The notes under the pieces are model-generated. The model was not told where the DNA came from. It did not search any database and saw only the letters and a list, made by a program, of their open reading frames with translations. 64,000 bases of DNA from Fragilaria crotonensis (Eukaryota > Bacillariophyta > Fragilariophyceae > Fragilariales > Fragilariaceae). Made by a program: the position numbers and the translations under genes. The stretch is from contig JAKSYS010000134.1 in the NCBI GenBank assembly GCA_022925895.1, positions 44,946-108,945 on the forward strand. Reading direction: 5' to 3'. This document shows, in pieces, positions 43,833 through 55,188 of the stretch (position 1 is its first letter; each line of letters opens with the position of its first letter).

Positions 43833-45577
43833 GATGTACGAAGGAGCAATTAAACTACGAACTTTGTGAGAAGCATTAGAAAATATTATTGAGTTTTTGA
43901 GGCGCGCTATACTTTGAACGCGATTTTCCCACCAGAAAGCAGCTACAGCAACCCCCCTATCGTTTGGGGTTTAGTACAACTTCATACTGTATCAAATCAT
44001 CAATCTTCGTGAATGAACATGCTCAAATCACTCGTCTGTCAATCTGTCCAGCTACTGTCGTAAATCAATTCGTCCATGTACTGTGTTTATGCGAGTACCA
44101 CCAGCCACCAGCACGTGATAAGGGTCGTGATGTCGTGGATTCAAGATTCAAGTGTTGCTCGATTACAGGTCGTACGGTTTATGGCCTACTGTTTCTACTG
44201 CTACGGATACCCCTCGGAATTCTGTATCCTTCGCCAGAATTCAATGTACATTACTACTAGGTCACAACTGACCATGCTCTTTTTTCACATGAATCTCAGG
44301 AGGCAGTTGTATTCCTCTCTCCAAGTGGATCATTTCCATTTTGAACATGTCACCAGTATCTCATCATCCAAGCGGTGTGCAATTTGAAAGATTCATCATC
44401 AAAGTGAGCACCAATGAGGGTGGTTCTTGCAAACAACATTGCTGCTGTTGCAATGTTGTTGCCCTTGACACTTTTCTTTGCTTACAGAAAGTGCAGATAC
44501 TCAACAATAAGAAACCAGCACTCCTAGTTCAGTATTGGTACAAACGGCGGCCACACTGACACTATAAATTTTTCTTCATTCAGATCAAAACAATGAAGAA
44601 ACAGCTATTGCAACATTCTTCTGGGTGACCGGCTGATGGTATAGATTGAAGTTGTGTGGGCTTTCTTCCACAACATTGTTTTCAACAAGCACACAACTTT
44701 GATGGTCTCTTAGTTCAGGTTGTTGCTTTGCTGGCACACTCTGAAAGCGCTTCCAAGCAAATACAGGCATCATTTCCACATGAAGTGTGGTGTAGTATGT
44801 TATGGAGTATACTTGATTCCTAAGTATCAAAATTTGTCACAACATGGAATAACCACAAACAGCAGGCCACTGAGATCAATGTTCATGATGCATCAATACA
44901 ACTTGCTGATGGTTCTGAGAGCAATGGCAAGGATGATGATGCAGATTTCTTTGTTTCAACTTAGCAAGAAAGAATGGATGACAATGCAACAACATAGTAC
45001 AATAAGAAAGACTAACATGAAAAATACAGTGACTAATAATAGGATTGCATTCAATCATCATCAGAAGACGATTCTGGAAGCTTGTAATGAGAATTGTCTG
45101 CGCCTCTGCAATGCTCTGGTTGGTGCTATAGTTTGCTCTGGTGGCTGGTGAATAGAGGGAGTTGGGGCTTGTTGGTCTCTTGTTGCTTATTCAGCTGGTG
45201 GGGCTTATTGCTGCTTTCCTTCTTCTTTTTCATCTCATCAATGGTGGTGGCTGCAGGTGTTGGCAACACATTCTTCTCAGCAAATTATGAGTATGGTGCA
45301 TGTTTCCAGCTATTCCTTACAATTGTGTTGTTGTTGGTGACTGCTTTATGTGCGACACGGAATCTGAAATCCAGTGTGAGCGGTCGGGATGCTATGTCCC
45401 TGGTACTACCCATCAGGTACTTGTACTAGCTACGTAGTACTACAGTACCTCGGATTGTACGACTGGAAACGAACGCGGATTGATGTTTTCAAGGCATTGC
45501 GGCGATACAGTGGATACGCGGAACCGCAACTTCTTTTTCGTTCTTTTCGAAGTAAGCTTTTCACGACAAACAACATC
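43833..45577. other. Spacer upstream of the trypsin gene
   Basis: About 1.7 kb. Reading frames from 44585 to 45430 are hydrophobic or low-complexity and show no motif. The AT-rich, TTGC/CAAC-rich texture of 44400-45250 resembles the interior of the nested element at 21-28 kb and the spacer at 57-60 kb, suggesting old repeat DNA. Confidence 0.4.
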
Positions 45578-46462
45578 ATGACAGGACGCCTTTTTCTTCC
45601 CTTGCTGTGCCTGGTCCTCCAAGCCGCTCGCCACGTTGTTGTTGCCTCGGCTACGGATGTAGCTGAAGTCGTCGAACCAACAACCAAAATGCGAAACTTG
45701 GAGTCTCGAATCGTCGGAGGTGCAAAGGCAGGTCCAAAGAGGCATCCATACTTCACGCAACTGATCACGACTTTCGCATCTTCTTCGTCCTTTGACTACA
45801 CCCTCTGCGGAGGGACTCTGATTGCTAGTGATGTTGTGCTGACTGCAGCTCATTGTTTGACTCCACAGTCTCCTTTGGATTCGATCTTCGCAATCCAAGC
45901 TTGGGTCAATGCTACAAGCATTTACACTTCGCCTTATGAGTATTACAGGACGGCTAGTAGGTTCCTTATTCATCCATTGTATGACGCCACTCTTTATACC
46001 AACGATATTGCACTGATTTTTCTTGACACACGAGTTACGGGCGTGACATTGGTGAAGATCAACAGGAATGCTTCTTCCCCTGTGGTCGGGAGGTCCCTCA
46101 CTGCCATTGGGCTTGGGCTTCTCAAGTCATCCCCTGAGGTACCGGCTACTTACCTCATGTCAGTTTCGATCACCGCACGTAGTCCTACTGCATGCAAAAT
46201 GTTCTTCACCTATGGTTTTAAAAGCATGAATCAAATCTGTGCTGGCAGTCCAAAGGACACCTGTAACGGCGATTCCGGAGGTCCGCTGCTGATTCGTGGC
46301 ACATCTGCAATGACCGATGTGCAGGTGGGTATCACGTCCTACGGTTCTAATGCTGACTGTGGAAGCTATCCCTCTGCATACACGAGAGTGTCCAAGTATG
46401 CCACCTGGATAACATCCAATGTTTGCAAGTACAGCAAATTCAAGCCCTCCACATGCGCATGA
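45578..46462 (+). CDS. Secreted trypsin-like serine protease (S1), 294 aa
   Basis: Starts at the Met MTGRLFLPLLCLVLQAARHV, a typical signal peptide. A propeptide ends in SR|IVGG (activation between R44 and I45). The catalytic triad is complete: His92 in LTAAHC, Asp143 in NDIALI, and Ser233 in GDSGGP. Asp227, six residues before the Ser, predicts cleavage after Arg/Lys. Two Cys pairs fit the standard disulfides (CGGT...AAHC; ICAG...TCNGDSGG). The usual GWG motif before the third strand is replaced by IGLG. The C-terminus is VSKYATWITSNVCKYSK, the normal closing helix, plus a short tail. The product is probably an extracellular or vacuolar endoprotease activated by proteolysis. The frame is open upstream of the Met, but that part lacks any feature. 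Confidence 0.93.
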   Translation: MTGRLFLPLLCLVLQAARHVVVASATDVAEVVEPTTKMRNLESRIVGGAKAGPKRHPYFTQLITTFASSSSFDYTLCGGTLIASDVVLTAAHCLTPQSPLDSIFAIQAWVNATSIYTSPYEYYRTASRFLIHPLYDATLYTNDIALIFLDTRVTGVTLVKINRNASSPVVGRSLTAIGLGLLKSSPEVPATYLMSVSITARSPTACKMFFTYGFKSMNQICAGSPKDTCNGDSGGPLLIRGTSAMTDVQVGITSYGSNADCGSYPSAYTRVSKYATWITSNVCKYSKFKPSTCA

Positions 46463-47265
46463 CATATGTGACGCGAACGTGGCGATGCCATCCGATGGAA
46501 TCTCGTGACTGTCATCAGACAAGTAACGACATGAGCCTCCTTTGCGTGGATACATACAGAACGCACATACGTAGGATGTCGACAAAGTTGAATGCGTAAT
46601 CCTCCTCCCTGTCAACAAACACCATGAACCATGAGATCATGAGTCATATTCTGAGGATGGAACGTACCGTGTGCTCAAGCACTGTCTTGGAGGAAGTCAG
46701 ATCTAATGGAGAGCTCTACCGGTAGTAGCGATAGCTACGACGTAGCGACTTGGTTGCAATCAGTGGGTGGTACTACAGTACTAGCTACTAGCTAGTAGTC
46801 TACCGGTAGTAGCATAGGCAACCAGTTGCGATTTGCGAATGCTGCGAATGCCAATCATGTGTCGGTGAAGTGAGCCAATGACGTGACAGGTTCAATCGAC
46901 GGTAAAAATGCACTTCAAACAACGCCATGCGCCATTAACCATTAACCATGTCGAGTGCCGAGGCAGTCTAGAGAACTGTGGTAATCACCAGACTAAATGG
47001 GGGAGAGATCGGTTATTGTTATTTACGGATCGAGAACTAATCCATGATAAAGGGACAACCTCACTGCCTTTGGAACACCCCAAACAAAAGCGCATGGGGG
47101 TTGCTTAAAATGGGAGTAATTTGGATCACGTCGTACGTTTCGTGTTTCGTATGGAGTTACTGATGTGGCCTGTAACTTTCCTCATCACAAGCAAAACAAA
47201 CGGACATCACGACATCACACATCACTGTGTGATACCAGCGACAGCGACATAAGTCACTTCCCGCC
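46463..47265. other. Spacer between trypsin and FKBP genes
   Basis: About 800 bases; no gene. Contains a short AGTACTAGCTACTAGCTAGTAG-like run near 46770 and the promoter of the FKBP gene. Confidence 0.4.
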
Positions 47266-48099
47266 ATGACACTCGTCACATTCTTGTTGTCCTCAGCAGC
47301 TCTCACAGCATGCTTTAGCTGTCAACAAACATCGGCGTTTATGACCTCAACAACATCCAGAAACACAAAACTTCGGACGATTATTGATCGCCATCATCAC
47401 GTCGTCTTTGCACTTCCTGATGATGGCACATCACAACTTGGAGAGGCAGGACAAGTCAAGGACGATCAAGACGAGCCCGATTCATTGCTCACTAAACCAA
47501 CATCACCTGCTTCTGCTGTGGTCCCTGATGGTCGATACGATGTTTCCAAATTGGTCGGGAGTGCTGACGATGGGGCGGGATTCAATCAATTCGATCCGGT
47601 CCTCAAGGTTACTGGCTTTGTCTCGCGCCGATTCGGCCTTTTGGGAGGTCTCGCCCTCGTGGCCGCCTTGGCTGCCGTGGAGGGTCGTGAAATACTACAG
47701 TCTCTCGGAGAGAACAACAATTCGGATGATGCTCCGGCAGGAAGTAAAGAGACCGTCACGACGGCATCGGGACTCCGCATTACTGACGTTCGGGTTGGAA
47801 AGAGCGGCTCAGTACCACTTCCTGGATACATCATCGGGATCCGAGCCGTTGTCTCAATCGGAGATCAAGTCATTTATAATACAGGCGACGACAAACCAAT
47901 CGCATTCAAGCTTGGTCAGCGCCCTTTCCAGAATGTCATTTGTGAGGGCGTCGAAGAGGGCATCCAAGGCATGAAAGTTGGAGGGAAGCGCGTGCTTGAA
48001 GTTCCAAAGAACCTTGCACCGCCAGGAGTGAATCTTCCTCCGGGCATCCCCCTTGTGTATGAAGTGGAGCTTACAGAAGTCTTGTCAGGATATTTCTAG
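47266..48099 (+). CDS. Plastid-targeted FKBP-type peptidyl-prolyl isomerase, 277 aa
   Basis: The N-terminus is a signal peptide (MTLVTFLLSSAALTACFSC) followed by QTSAFMTS. The SA-F step at residues 24-25 is the cleavage-site Phe that directs proteins through the complex plastid membranes of diatoms, and the next stretch is Ser/Thr/Arg-rich as in a transit peptide. A hydrophobic segment near residues 122-140 (FGLLGGLALVAALAAV) is likely a thylakoid-lumen signal or membrane anchor. The FKBP fold fills residues ~165-277: TASGLRITDVRVGKSGSVPL, PIAFKLGQRP, VICEGVEEGIQGMKVGGKRV, PPGIPLVYEVELTEVL. Several active-site aromatics of canonical FKBP12 are not evident, as in many lumenal FKBPs, so a chaperone or assembly role is at least as likely as isomerase activity. 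Confidence 0.88.
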   Translation: MTLVTFLLSSAALTACFSCQQTSAFMTSTTSRNTKLRTIIDRHHHVVFALPDDGTSQLGEAGQVKDDQDEPDSLLTKPTSPASAVVPDGRYDVSKLVGSADDGAGFNQFDPVLKVTGFVSRRFGLLGGLALVAALAAVEGREILQSLGENNNSDDAPAGSKETVTTASGLRITDVRVGKSGSVPLPGYIIGIRAVVSIGDQVIYNTGDDKPIAFKLGQRPFQNVICEGVEEGIQGMKVGGKRVLEVPKNLAPPGVNLPPGIPLVYEVELTEVLSGYF

Positions 48100-48849
48100 C
48101 TAGGTACGCGATGTGTCACACCCACTCCTAATATACAGCCTTTCGACAAGTTTCGTTGCCTTGTGTTTGTTTCTTTCAGTAGGAAAGCTTTTTCGTGCTA
48201 TGAAGCACTTAGGAAAGATAATGTATCGACTGATGCAACAAAGTTTGACATTATGTTCATGGTGGGTGCATGTACATCCCGGGTCATTCAAGGTCCAAGA
48301 CACAGAACTAGAAAGCGAAATGGACGCCAACACAAAATGCCTCTATTTCCAACTTCTAGCACCTTCCGGTAGTTTGTAAAAAGGTAAGTGCGTAACAGCA
48401 TGAACTGATAAAGTGTGCTGACATTTGATTACACGTGGCTTCGGGTCTAGCACTTTTCCAGCTGAAAGATGCTTTGCTATAGCCTCACAGTTTGTAGCAC
48501 AGTCACACTAGGCGAAAGCGATCTCGCTGAATCATGCGCTGAGTTGGGGCGACGGCGGAATCCCATAGATCACGCGTCGAATGAACATGAAGCCCCAGCC
48601 TTGACACCTCCACCGGCACGATGGCCTATGCTGCCACCCACCTCCACCTAAATGTATTATGGTAAGGCTTCTACGTTGGGGATACGCCTTACCTATCAAT
48701 GAGAGTCTTGTAGTAATTCTTCGAATAACGAGCGTGACGTGTGGGAACCCATGCGTGTGGTCCAATATACTACATGCACACGACACCTAATGAATCGCCT
48801 CGGCAGCCATTGCCTCCTAGCCTGAGGGGAACGCACGAGTAAGAGAGTC
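48100..48849. other. Convergent spacer between FKBP and kinase A
   Basis: About 750 bases with no supported gene or repeat. Confidence 0.4.
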
Positions 48850-50112
48850 TCACCCTGCAATGCTGCGACGTGGTTGTACTGGATCAGATGTAACGGAAGT
48901 TTGCTTCCATGACCAGCTCTTCTGTTTGACTATTGGAGTCTGCTGAAACTCATGCTCCTGTAGACGAAGATACTCATCGAGCTTTTCTCGAATATCAGAA
49001 AACGAATGCCTTGCTCCAGGATCGGCAGTCCAACCATTCTCCAGAATACCCCGGAGTGACTCAGACTCGACGTATGCAAGGTTGGGCCGCTGGTTTCCCT
49101 TCACCACCTTGGCCGCAAACTCGGTTGGTGACGTTATGTGACCATATGGGGTGCGTTTGGTCGCAATCTGCCACAGCAGAATCGAAAATGAATACACGTC
49201 GGCTGGAAAGCCATACGATTTATCCATCTTCGCGACTTCGGGGGCCATGTAACGAGGCGTTCCCGTCCCACCGGTCATCAGTCTTGGCTTCTTCATTCTC
49301 GAGCCCTCAACGAACTCACGCGCAAGTCCGAAATCGAAGATTTTGACTCGACCCTCCTCATCAAAGCCGATGTTGGTGGGTTTCAGATCACTGGCGATTG
49401 GAAATCACTGTGAGGACATTGGTTCGAAGTGATGTGGATGATGGTTGTGACACCTCAGATTGATAACTTACCGAAAGATGACCTTCTTGGAGTGCAAGAA
49501 CTCCATGCCTTCCGCGACCCCCATCGCCACCTCTCGGATGCGTGCGGTGACACATGTATCCTTGCGTTTGATCGGGAACAATAGTGAGCGTTTCTGGTGT
49601 GCTTGCCACTTATTGAAGCGACTATCAAGGGTTTCTACTAGCAGATCAAGGACGATGAAGAAAGTTCCATGCTTCAGAGACTGAATCATGCTCCCGCTCA
49701 TGACACCATGAAGGCTGATGATGTTTTTGTGCCTTAGGTTCGACAGCAGAGTGGTTTCCATCGCGAGATCAGACGCTGCGATGGTGAGCATCGTCCGATT
49801 TGCTACCACATTACTTTTCAGGCGCTTGAGAGCGTACGTTTGACCAGATTCGGCGTAGGTGCCCTGTGAGCGATTCCAATGGCTCGACTTTAATGCGACG
49901 CACGTAACATCTGCGAAACTTCCCTCACCAAGGAATCGTCCGAAATGAAAGTCGTCCTCGATGTATGTGTGAATCTGTTTGCCATCACCATTTTCTTGTG
50001 ACATCTCAGTACTCCACGAGTCATGAAATTGTTCAAGGCGTTCCTTGATCACGTCTCCTGGGCAAAACCTCATGTCCGATGATGAATCTTCGGTCCACAT
50101 TGTGTACGTCAT
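48850..50112 (-). CDS. TKL-like protein kinase, intact copy A (393 aa)
   Basis: Minus-strand exons 50112-49472 and 49390-48850, split by an 81-bp intron (GTAAGTTATC...ATCGCCAG, phase 2). Kinase landmarks in order: glycine loop LGEGSFADV (~61-69), Lys96 in TYALKRLK, a catalytic loop reading VIFRDLKPTN (Asp215), DFGLARE (Asp233), GTPRYMAPEVA, and YGFPADVYSFSILLWQI, where DVYSF is typical of TKL or mixed-lineage kinases. The usual HRD is FRD here, since His is replaced by Phe; Lys, Asp and DFG remain, so catalysis is plausible. A 50-residue polar N-terminus precedes the domain; no second domain or transmembrane part is seen. The start MTYTMWTED is conserved in the inverted copy at 52530, supporting it. 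Substrate unknown. Confidence 0.88.
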
Positions 50113-50715
50113 AGCAACCCAGTTCGTCGGTCCTTCGCAAATGTTGACAGAATAGGTTTGCAGAGTTTGCGGAAGCTATGAGAGCGAGCGAATCTGTTAT
50201 CGAAGATTTTGCAAATGTTGTGTTTTGAGTGCAAAAGAATTGTACGATACAACAATCACCAAACCTCAAACCAACGACGATTGAGGGTACTAGAGTACGA
50301 TTTTTGATGTGGTCCCCAGCTTGATGTATCATAGTGACTGACAACTGGTGGATCCGTATGAAGCGGTACTTGAAGTGAAACCATCTAAATGACTACTGAC
50401 GTTATTCCAGACGAGGTTCCGGAATTCTTGTTCACCTGGTAATGAAATCGAGTAGAATCTACTGAGACATGGGTCACAGTTCCGGAACCCCCACTGATGG
50501 AAAGGAGGTGTCAATGTGTCAATCGCACGGACTATGGCACTATGGCCGAAATGCCCACACTACGAGATTCAAACAATGACGCGGTTCAAGAATAATGAAT
50601 CCCCACTGAATTTTATTTACAACATGCTTCATCATTGAGGGCCTATAATGAAACCCGTATTGTGTTCAATAAAGTCCTTCTAAGCACGGAATGCTCGGTT
50701 AGTTAATAAAATCAA

Positions 50716-51795
50716 GGGGAAATTACAAAATCACGGATTTTTCAGCCACTTTTCAATATAGTACAATGACCCTCTATATACAACTTTACATCTTACTATA
50801 TCACCGATTTGCTTTTGGCGTCTACAATATCACGCATACATTTGTTCATATATTACTAAATCACGTTTTGTCGCCTGCCACGCCCCGTTTCCACGGATGG
50901 TGTGGTACACCATACTGTACCGATCATCAAAAATGATCAATATCCACCATGTCTCCATGAGCTTGTACTCACTCATTTCCTTGCCAATTCTTTGACTTCC
51001 AAGTCATCATCTGCTTGGGACTTGATCACCATCAAGACTCTGTAGTGGTCATAATTTTCTTTAGAAGTGTTTGATCAACAAATTTGTGTGATTATAAAGG
51101 TTCATGATGATGAGCTTGTTGCAATTTATCAAGAGGCACTGGTAGCGTATGTAACGTTCTGGTACGCAGTGCGACATCAACAGGAATTTATCTTTCCCAA
51201 ATGCCTTGAGACATTTGCACAGTTTTCAGGGGAGAAGAAATTCCCGTGAGTGTCATATTTCAAGATTCCTTTGAGTGTCTGAGTGTCATATTTCAAGATT
51301 CCCTAAAGTGTTTGCGGAAAGAAATTCCTATTGATGTCGCACTGCGTACCAGAACGTTACATACGCTACCAGCGCCTCTTGATAAATTGCAACAAGCTCA
51401 TCATCATGAACCTTTATAATCACACAAATTTGTTGATCAAACACTTCTAAAGAAAATTATGACCACTACAGAGTCTTGATGGTGATCAAGTCCCAAGCAG
51501 ATGATGACTTGGAAGTCAAAGAATTGGCAAGGAAATGAGTGAGTACAAGCTCATGGAGACATGGTGGATATTGATCATTTTTGATGATCGGTACAGTATG
51601 GTGTACCACACCATCCGTGGAAACGGGGCGTGGCAGGCGACAAAACGTGATTTAGTAATATATGAACAAATGTATGCGTGATATTGTAAACGCCAAAAGC
51701 AAATCGGTGATATAGTAAAGAGTAAAGTTGTATATAGAGGGTCATTGTACTATATTGAAAAGTGGCTGAAAAATACGCGATATTGTAATTTCCCC
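50716..51795. mobile_element. Mutator-like foldback element (1080 bp), 9-bp target duplication
   Basis: Two inverted arms of about 480 bp (50716-51196 and 51318-51795) are nearly identical, beginning GGGGAAATTAC and ending with its complement GTAATTTCCCC. About 120 bp separate them, containing two direct copies of GTGTCATATTTCAAGATTCC. The flanks carry the 9-bp direct repeat TAAAATCAA at 50707-50715 and 51796-51804. A 9-bp duplication with very long inverted repeats is characteristic of non-autonomous Mutator-like elements. It encodes nothing: the frame at 51067 is arm sequence. High arm identity suggests recent insertion or arm conversion. It lies between the two inverted kinase copies. Confidence 0.93.
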
Positions 51796-51804
51796 TAAAA
51801 TCAA

Positions 51805-52529
51805 TTATGAACCAAAGATTCGGATATCATAACGACACGAAATTGAGCGAATTGCCGCGAAATCATTTTGTCGATCCTGCGAAATCTACCAAGAGTACTG
51901 TGAGTTCGACAAGTACGCAGTTCAATGTGTCCATTCAACATTAAAGTGACACTCTGTGCACCTTTAACACATGTGTTACATCAAGCGACGACATCGCAAG
52001 CTCCCATTCGTCAGCGTAACGGTATCGCGTCGTGTTAACCTTGAATTTGTAGTGCATAATAGAGTTATTTAGCTTAAGTCCTTTAAGCAGACTTTCATTG
52101 CAGATGGCATGTGTGTCGTCACATGGCCTCACTGGCATACGCACTCGTCTGAATAATTCAAGGGGATTCACGACCATTAAACCTTGTCGTCATTAGAATC
52201 TCGATTGTCAGCCTTTCGGCAACATATGCCAAAAATGTTTATGGGCACAGGGACTTATGCCGGAATCCATTTAAACAACATGGTGCAGACTTCAAATACA
52301 ACTTCAAAGTGATCCATGAGTTGTCGGTCCTTACCAAACATCAAGCCAATGACCACATCAATGCCTTTCCCTCACCCGTCGTTGGTTTGGGATGTTCGCG
52401 ATTCCCATCACTGAATTTACATTTTTTTCACAAAATCTTCGATAGCAGATTCGCTCGCTCTTCGTATTCCGGCAAGAATCTGCCAACCTCATTTGTCAAC
52501 ATTTGCAACGGGAAACGAACAGGGTCGTC
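51805..52529. other. Spacer and upstream region of kinase copy B
   Basis: No gene. From about 52360 to 52529 the sequence is a diverged inverted relative of the region just upstream of kinase A (shared GTCGTTGGTTTG, AATCTTCGATA.CAGATTCGCTCGCTC and TGTCAACATTTGC blocks), so the duplication includes upstream DNA. Confidence 0.55.
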
Positions 52530-53839
52530 ATGACGAACACAATGCGGACCGAAGATTCATCATCGGACATGAGGTTTTGCCCAGGAGACGTGATCAAGGA
52601 ACGCCTTGAACAATTTCATGACTCGTGGAGTACTGAGATGTCACAAGAAAATGGTGATGGCAAACAGATTCACACATACATCGAGGACGACTTCCACATC
52701 GGCGATGTCTTGGTGAGGGATGTTTCGCAGATGTCACGTACGTCGTTTTAAAGTCGAGCCATTGGAATCGCTCACAGGGCACCTACGCCGAATCTGGTCA
52801 AACGTACGCTCTCAAGCGCCTGAAAAGTAACGTGGTTACAAATCGGACGATGCTCACCATCGCAGCGTCTGATCTCGCGATGGAAACCACTCTGCTGTCG
52901 AACCTAAGGCACAAAAATATCATCAGCCTTCATGGCGTCATGAGTGGGAGCATGATTCAGTCTCTGAAGCATGGAACTTTCTTCATCGTACTTGATCTGC
53001 TTGTAGAAACCCTGGATGGTCGCTTCAATAAATGGCAAGCACAAGAGAAACGATCACTGTTGTTCCCGATCAAACGCAAGGATACAGGTGTCGCTGCGCG
53101 CATCCGAGATGTGGCGATGGGGGTCGCGGAAGGCATGGAGTTCTTGCACTCCAAGAAGGTCATCTTCCGGTAAGTTATCAATCTGAGGTGTCACAACATC
53201 ATCCACATCACTTCGAATCAATTTATACTCACAGTAAATTCCAATCGCTAGTGATCTGAAACCTACCAACATCGGCTTTGACGAGGAGGGTCGAGTCAAA
53301 ATCTTCGATTTCGGACTTGCGCGTGAGTTCGTTGAGGGCTCGAGAATGAAGAAGCCTAGACTGATGACCGGTGGGACGGGAACGCCTCGTTACATGGCCC
53401 CCGAAGTCGCGAAGATGGATTAATTGTATGGCTTTCCAGCCGACGTGTATTCCTTTTCGATTCTGCTGTGGCAGATTGTGACCAAACGCACCCCATATGG
53501 CCACATAACGTCACCAACCGAGTTTGCCGCCAAGGTGGTGAAGGGGAACCAGCGGCCCAACCTTGCATACGTCGAGTCTGAGTCACTCCGGGGTATCCTG
53601 GAGAACGGTTGGACTGCCGATCCTGGAGCGAGGCATTCGTTTCTGATATTCGAGAAAAGCTCGATGAGTACCTTCGTCAACAGGGTGAAGAGTTTCATCA
53701 GACCCCAATAGTCAAACAGAAGAGCTGGTCATGGAAACAAACTTCCGTTAGATCTGATCCAGTACAACCACGTCGCAACAATTCAGGAATTTGTCGGGCC
53801 GACCCCAATCACATATACCGCCACACAAAAGGGAAGTGA
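52530..53839 (+). pseudogene. TKL-like kinase, broken inverted copy B
   Basis: An inverted duplicate of kinase A with the same start (MTNTMRTED) and the same intron position (GTAAGTTATC at about 53171 to CGCTAG near 53252). At least three lesions are visible by comparison: a one-base deletion near 52704 in the glycine-loop region that leads to an early stop at ~52749; an in-frame TAA at about 53420-53423, where copy A has a Lys codon (AKMDKSYGF); and a frame change near 53640 in ARHSFSDI. The remaining sequence, including VIFRDLKP, DFGLARE and DVYSFSILLWQI, is close to copy A. The C-terminus in the shifted frame extends past the end of copy A to a stop at 53837. Not expected to make a kinase. 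Confidence 0.88.
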
Positions 53840-54667
53840 CGTCCACTTTTGTTGCAGATTTGTTCGAACCCTATCATATGAAAAAAATGGTATGAACGAA
53901 ACTTTTATCGTAAGCCTATGCTGTTCCTAATCGTCGTCATTCGTATTATGCTTGCAAGACCATGCGATGACGTTCTCAGAATGGCGCCTCACACTTACGA
54001 CGAGCGCGCTCTTGAAAACAAATGATGCGCTTGCCTCCCCCATCATAAGGTTGGTTACTGGTCGCCGCGCAGACAGTTGACTTCACTTCAATAACGCTTT
54101 GGAGAAATTATCCTGAGTTCGGAGTACCAGGACAACGGAATAGACTTCATACTTGTATTCACAATGTGGCTGAGTTGTGGTGATTGTCTTACTTTTCAAG
54201 TAGATTCTTCTTGGGATAGTGGTAGTTTCCCAGGTTGCTAGAACCCATTATTGCGCCCACAGTCGGCCAAACCACCTGCTGCCAGCTGATCAACTAAACT
54301 AAATCATGGTGTCTAAGATGAGGCCAAATGAAGGGTTTTTTAGTTGGCTCCGCCTTCCGCCGAGAGGCCCGCAACGTGATGCGCAGATGCTCAGAAAAAG
54401 CGTATTGATATGAACGTATTGTTGCCTTCAGCTTGCGATGTCCCACATTAGATATCATGCCGCATGTCTTTGTTGATATGCTGCAAACAATCGACTGCTC
54501 GATCCACAGTTTCCTTCTTTAGGTCAGAATCGAATCAAGAATCCTGACTGGATGGAGTACGGACTAGAAGAAACCTTTCCATCACATACAAATGCACGCA
54601 ACGAATCGGATTCGCTCCACTTCAATGTAGAACGGCGAAGTCACTCACCTCTCGCCATGTGCATCAG
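53840..54667. other. Spacer right of kinase copy B
   Basis: About 830 bases, nothing recognised. Confidence 0.4.
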
Positions 54668-55135
54668 CTACGCGCAATCCAACCACATTTGCCGTTTGTC
54701 TTTGAAGTAATAACGCCTAGCGATCACCCCATCAATCATCCACATGTGATTATCCAGCGGCCGGGTTGGCAACTCTGAGGGATTCGTAATTGCGTTTACC
54801 AATGCAGATCCTACTCTTTCACCGGCCATAAAATGTCGCAAGTGCTTCTTTGCTCCTACCTCTCGCACCTCAACTGTGGAGCACTTCAAACATCTCACAG
54901 AGAGTCAAGTCATGACATTTTTGGCTGCCAAGACAATAACGAACGATGGCGTGTCGATTGAGTCGGCGTCGGCATAGGCAGTTTCGTTGGAGGAAGACGT
55001 GATAGGATCTTTGACCTCGATAGGCGTGCAAAATGCGGAAGCCTTATAACGAAGTAGAATCACACAGCCTGTACCTTCCTTTCTTTTAGGCGCAGTTGAC
55101 ACGTACAATATCTGAGAATCGGGGATAGTATTTCA
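54668..55135 (-). pseudogene. Unknown reading frame interrupted by one in-frame TGA
   Basis: On the minus strand a frame open from about 55135 (NTIPDSQILYVSTAPKRKEG) runs through a single TGA at 54905-54907 and continues in the same frame to 54668 (LSVRCLKCSTVEVREV...MWLDCA). Together they make about 150 codons of protein-like composition. There is no clear ATG at the 5' end, and the nearest usable Met lies after the TGA. Options are a decayed gene, a terminal exon of a longer gene, or TGA readthrough or selenocysteine; I cannot separate these. No family is recognised. It follows the WBP11-like gene on the same strand by about 50 bases. Confidence 0.3.
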
Positions 55136-55188
55136 GATTAATTGTAGTTCATATTTCATGAAATAACACTCGAATATCAAGCAAGACA

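Noticed and set aside
40074-43975. Candidate terminal repeats for the pogo-like transposase (CAGTGGGGGG near 40072 against CCCCCCTATCG near 43950)
   Set aside because: Only the G/C run matches; flanking bases disagree and there is no consistent TA or other duplication.
51067-51249. Small frame in the foldback element
   Set aside because: Falls inside the inverted arm and is matched by the opposite arm; no protein signature.
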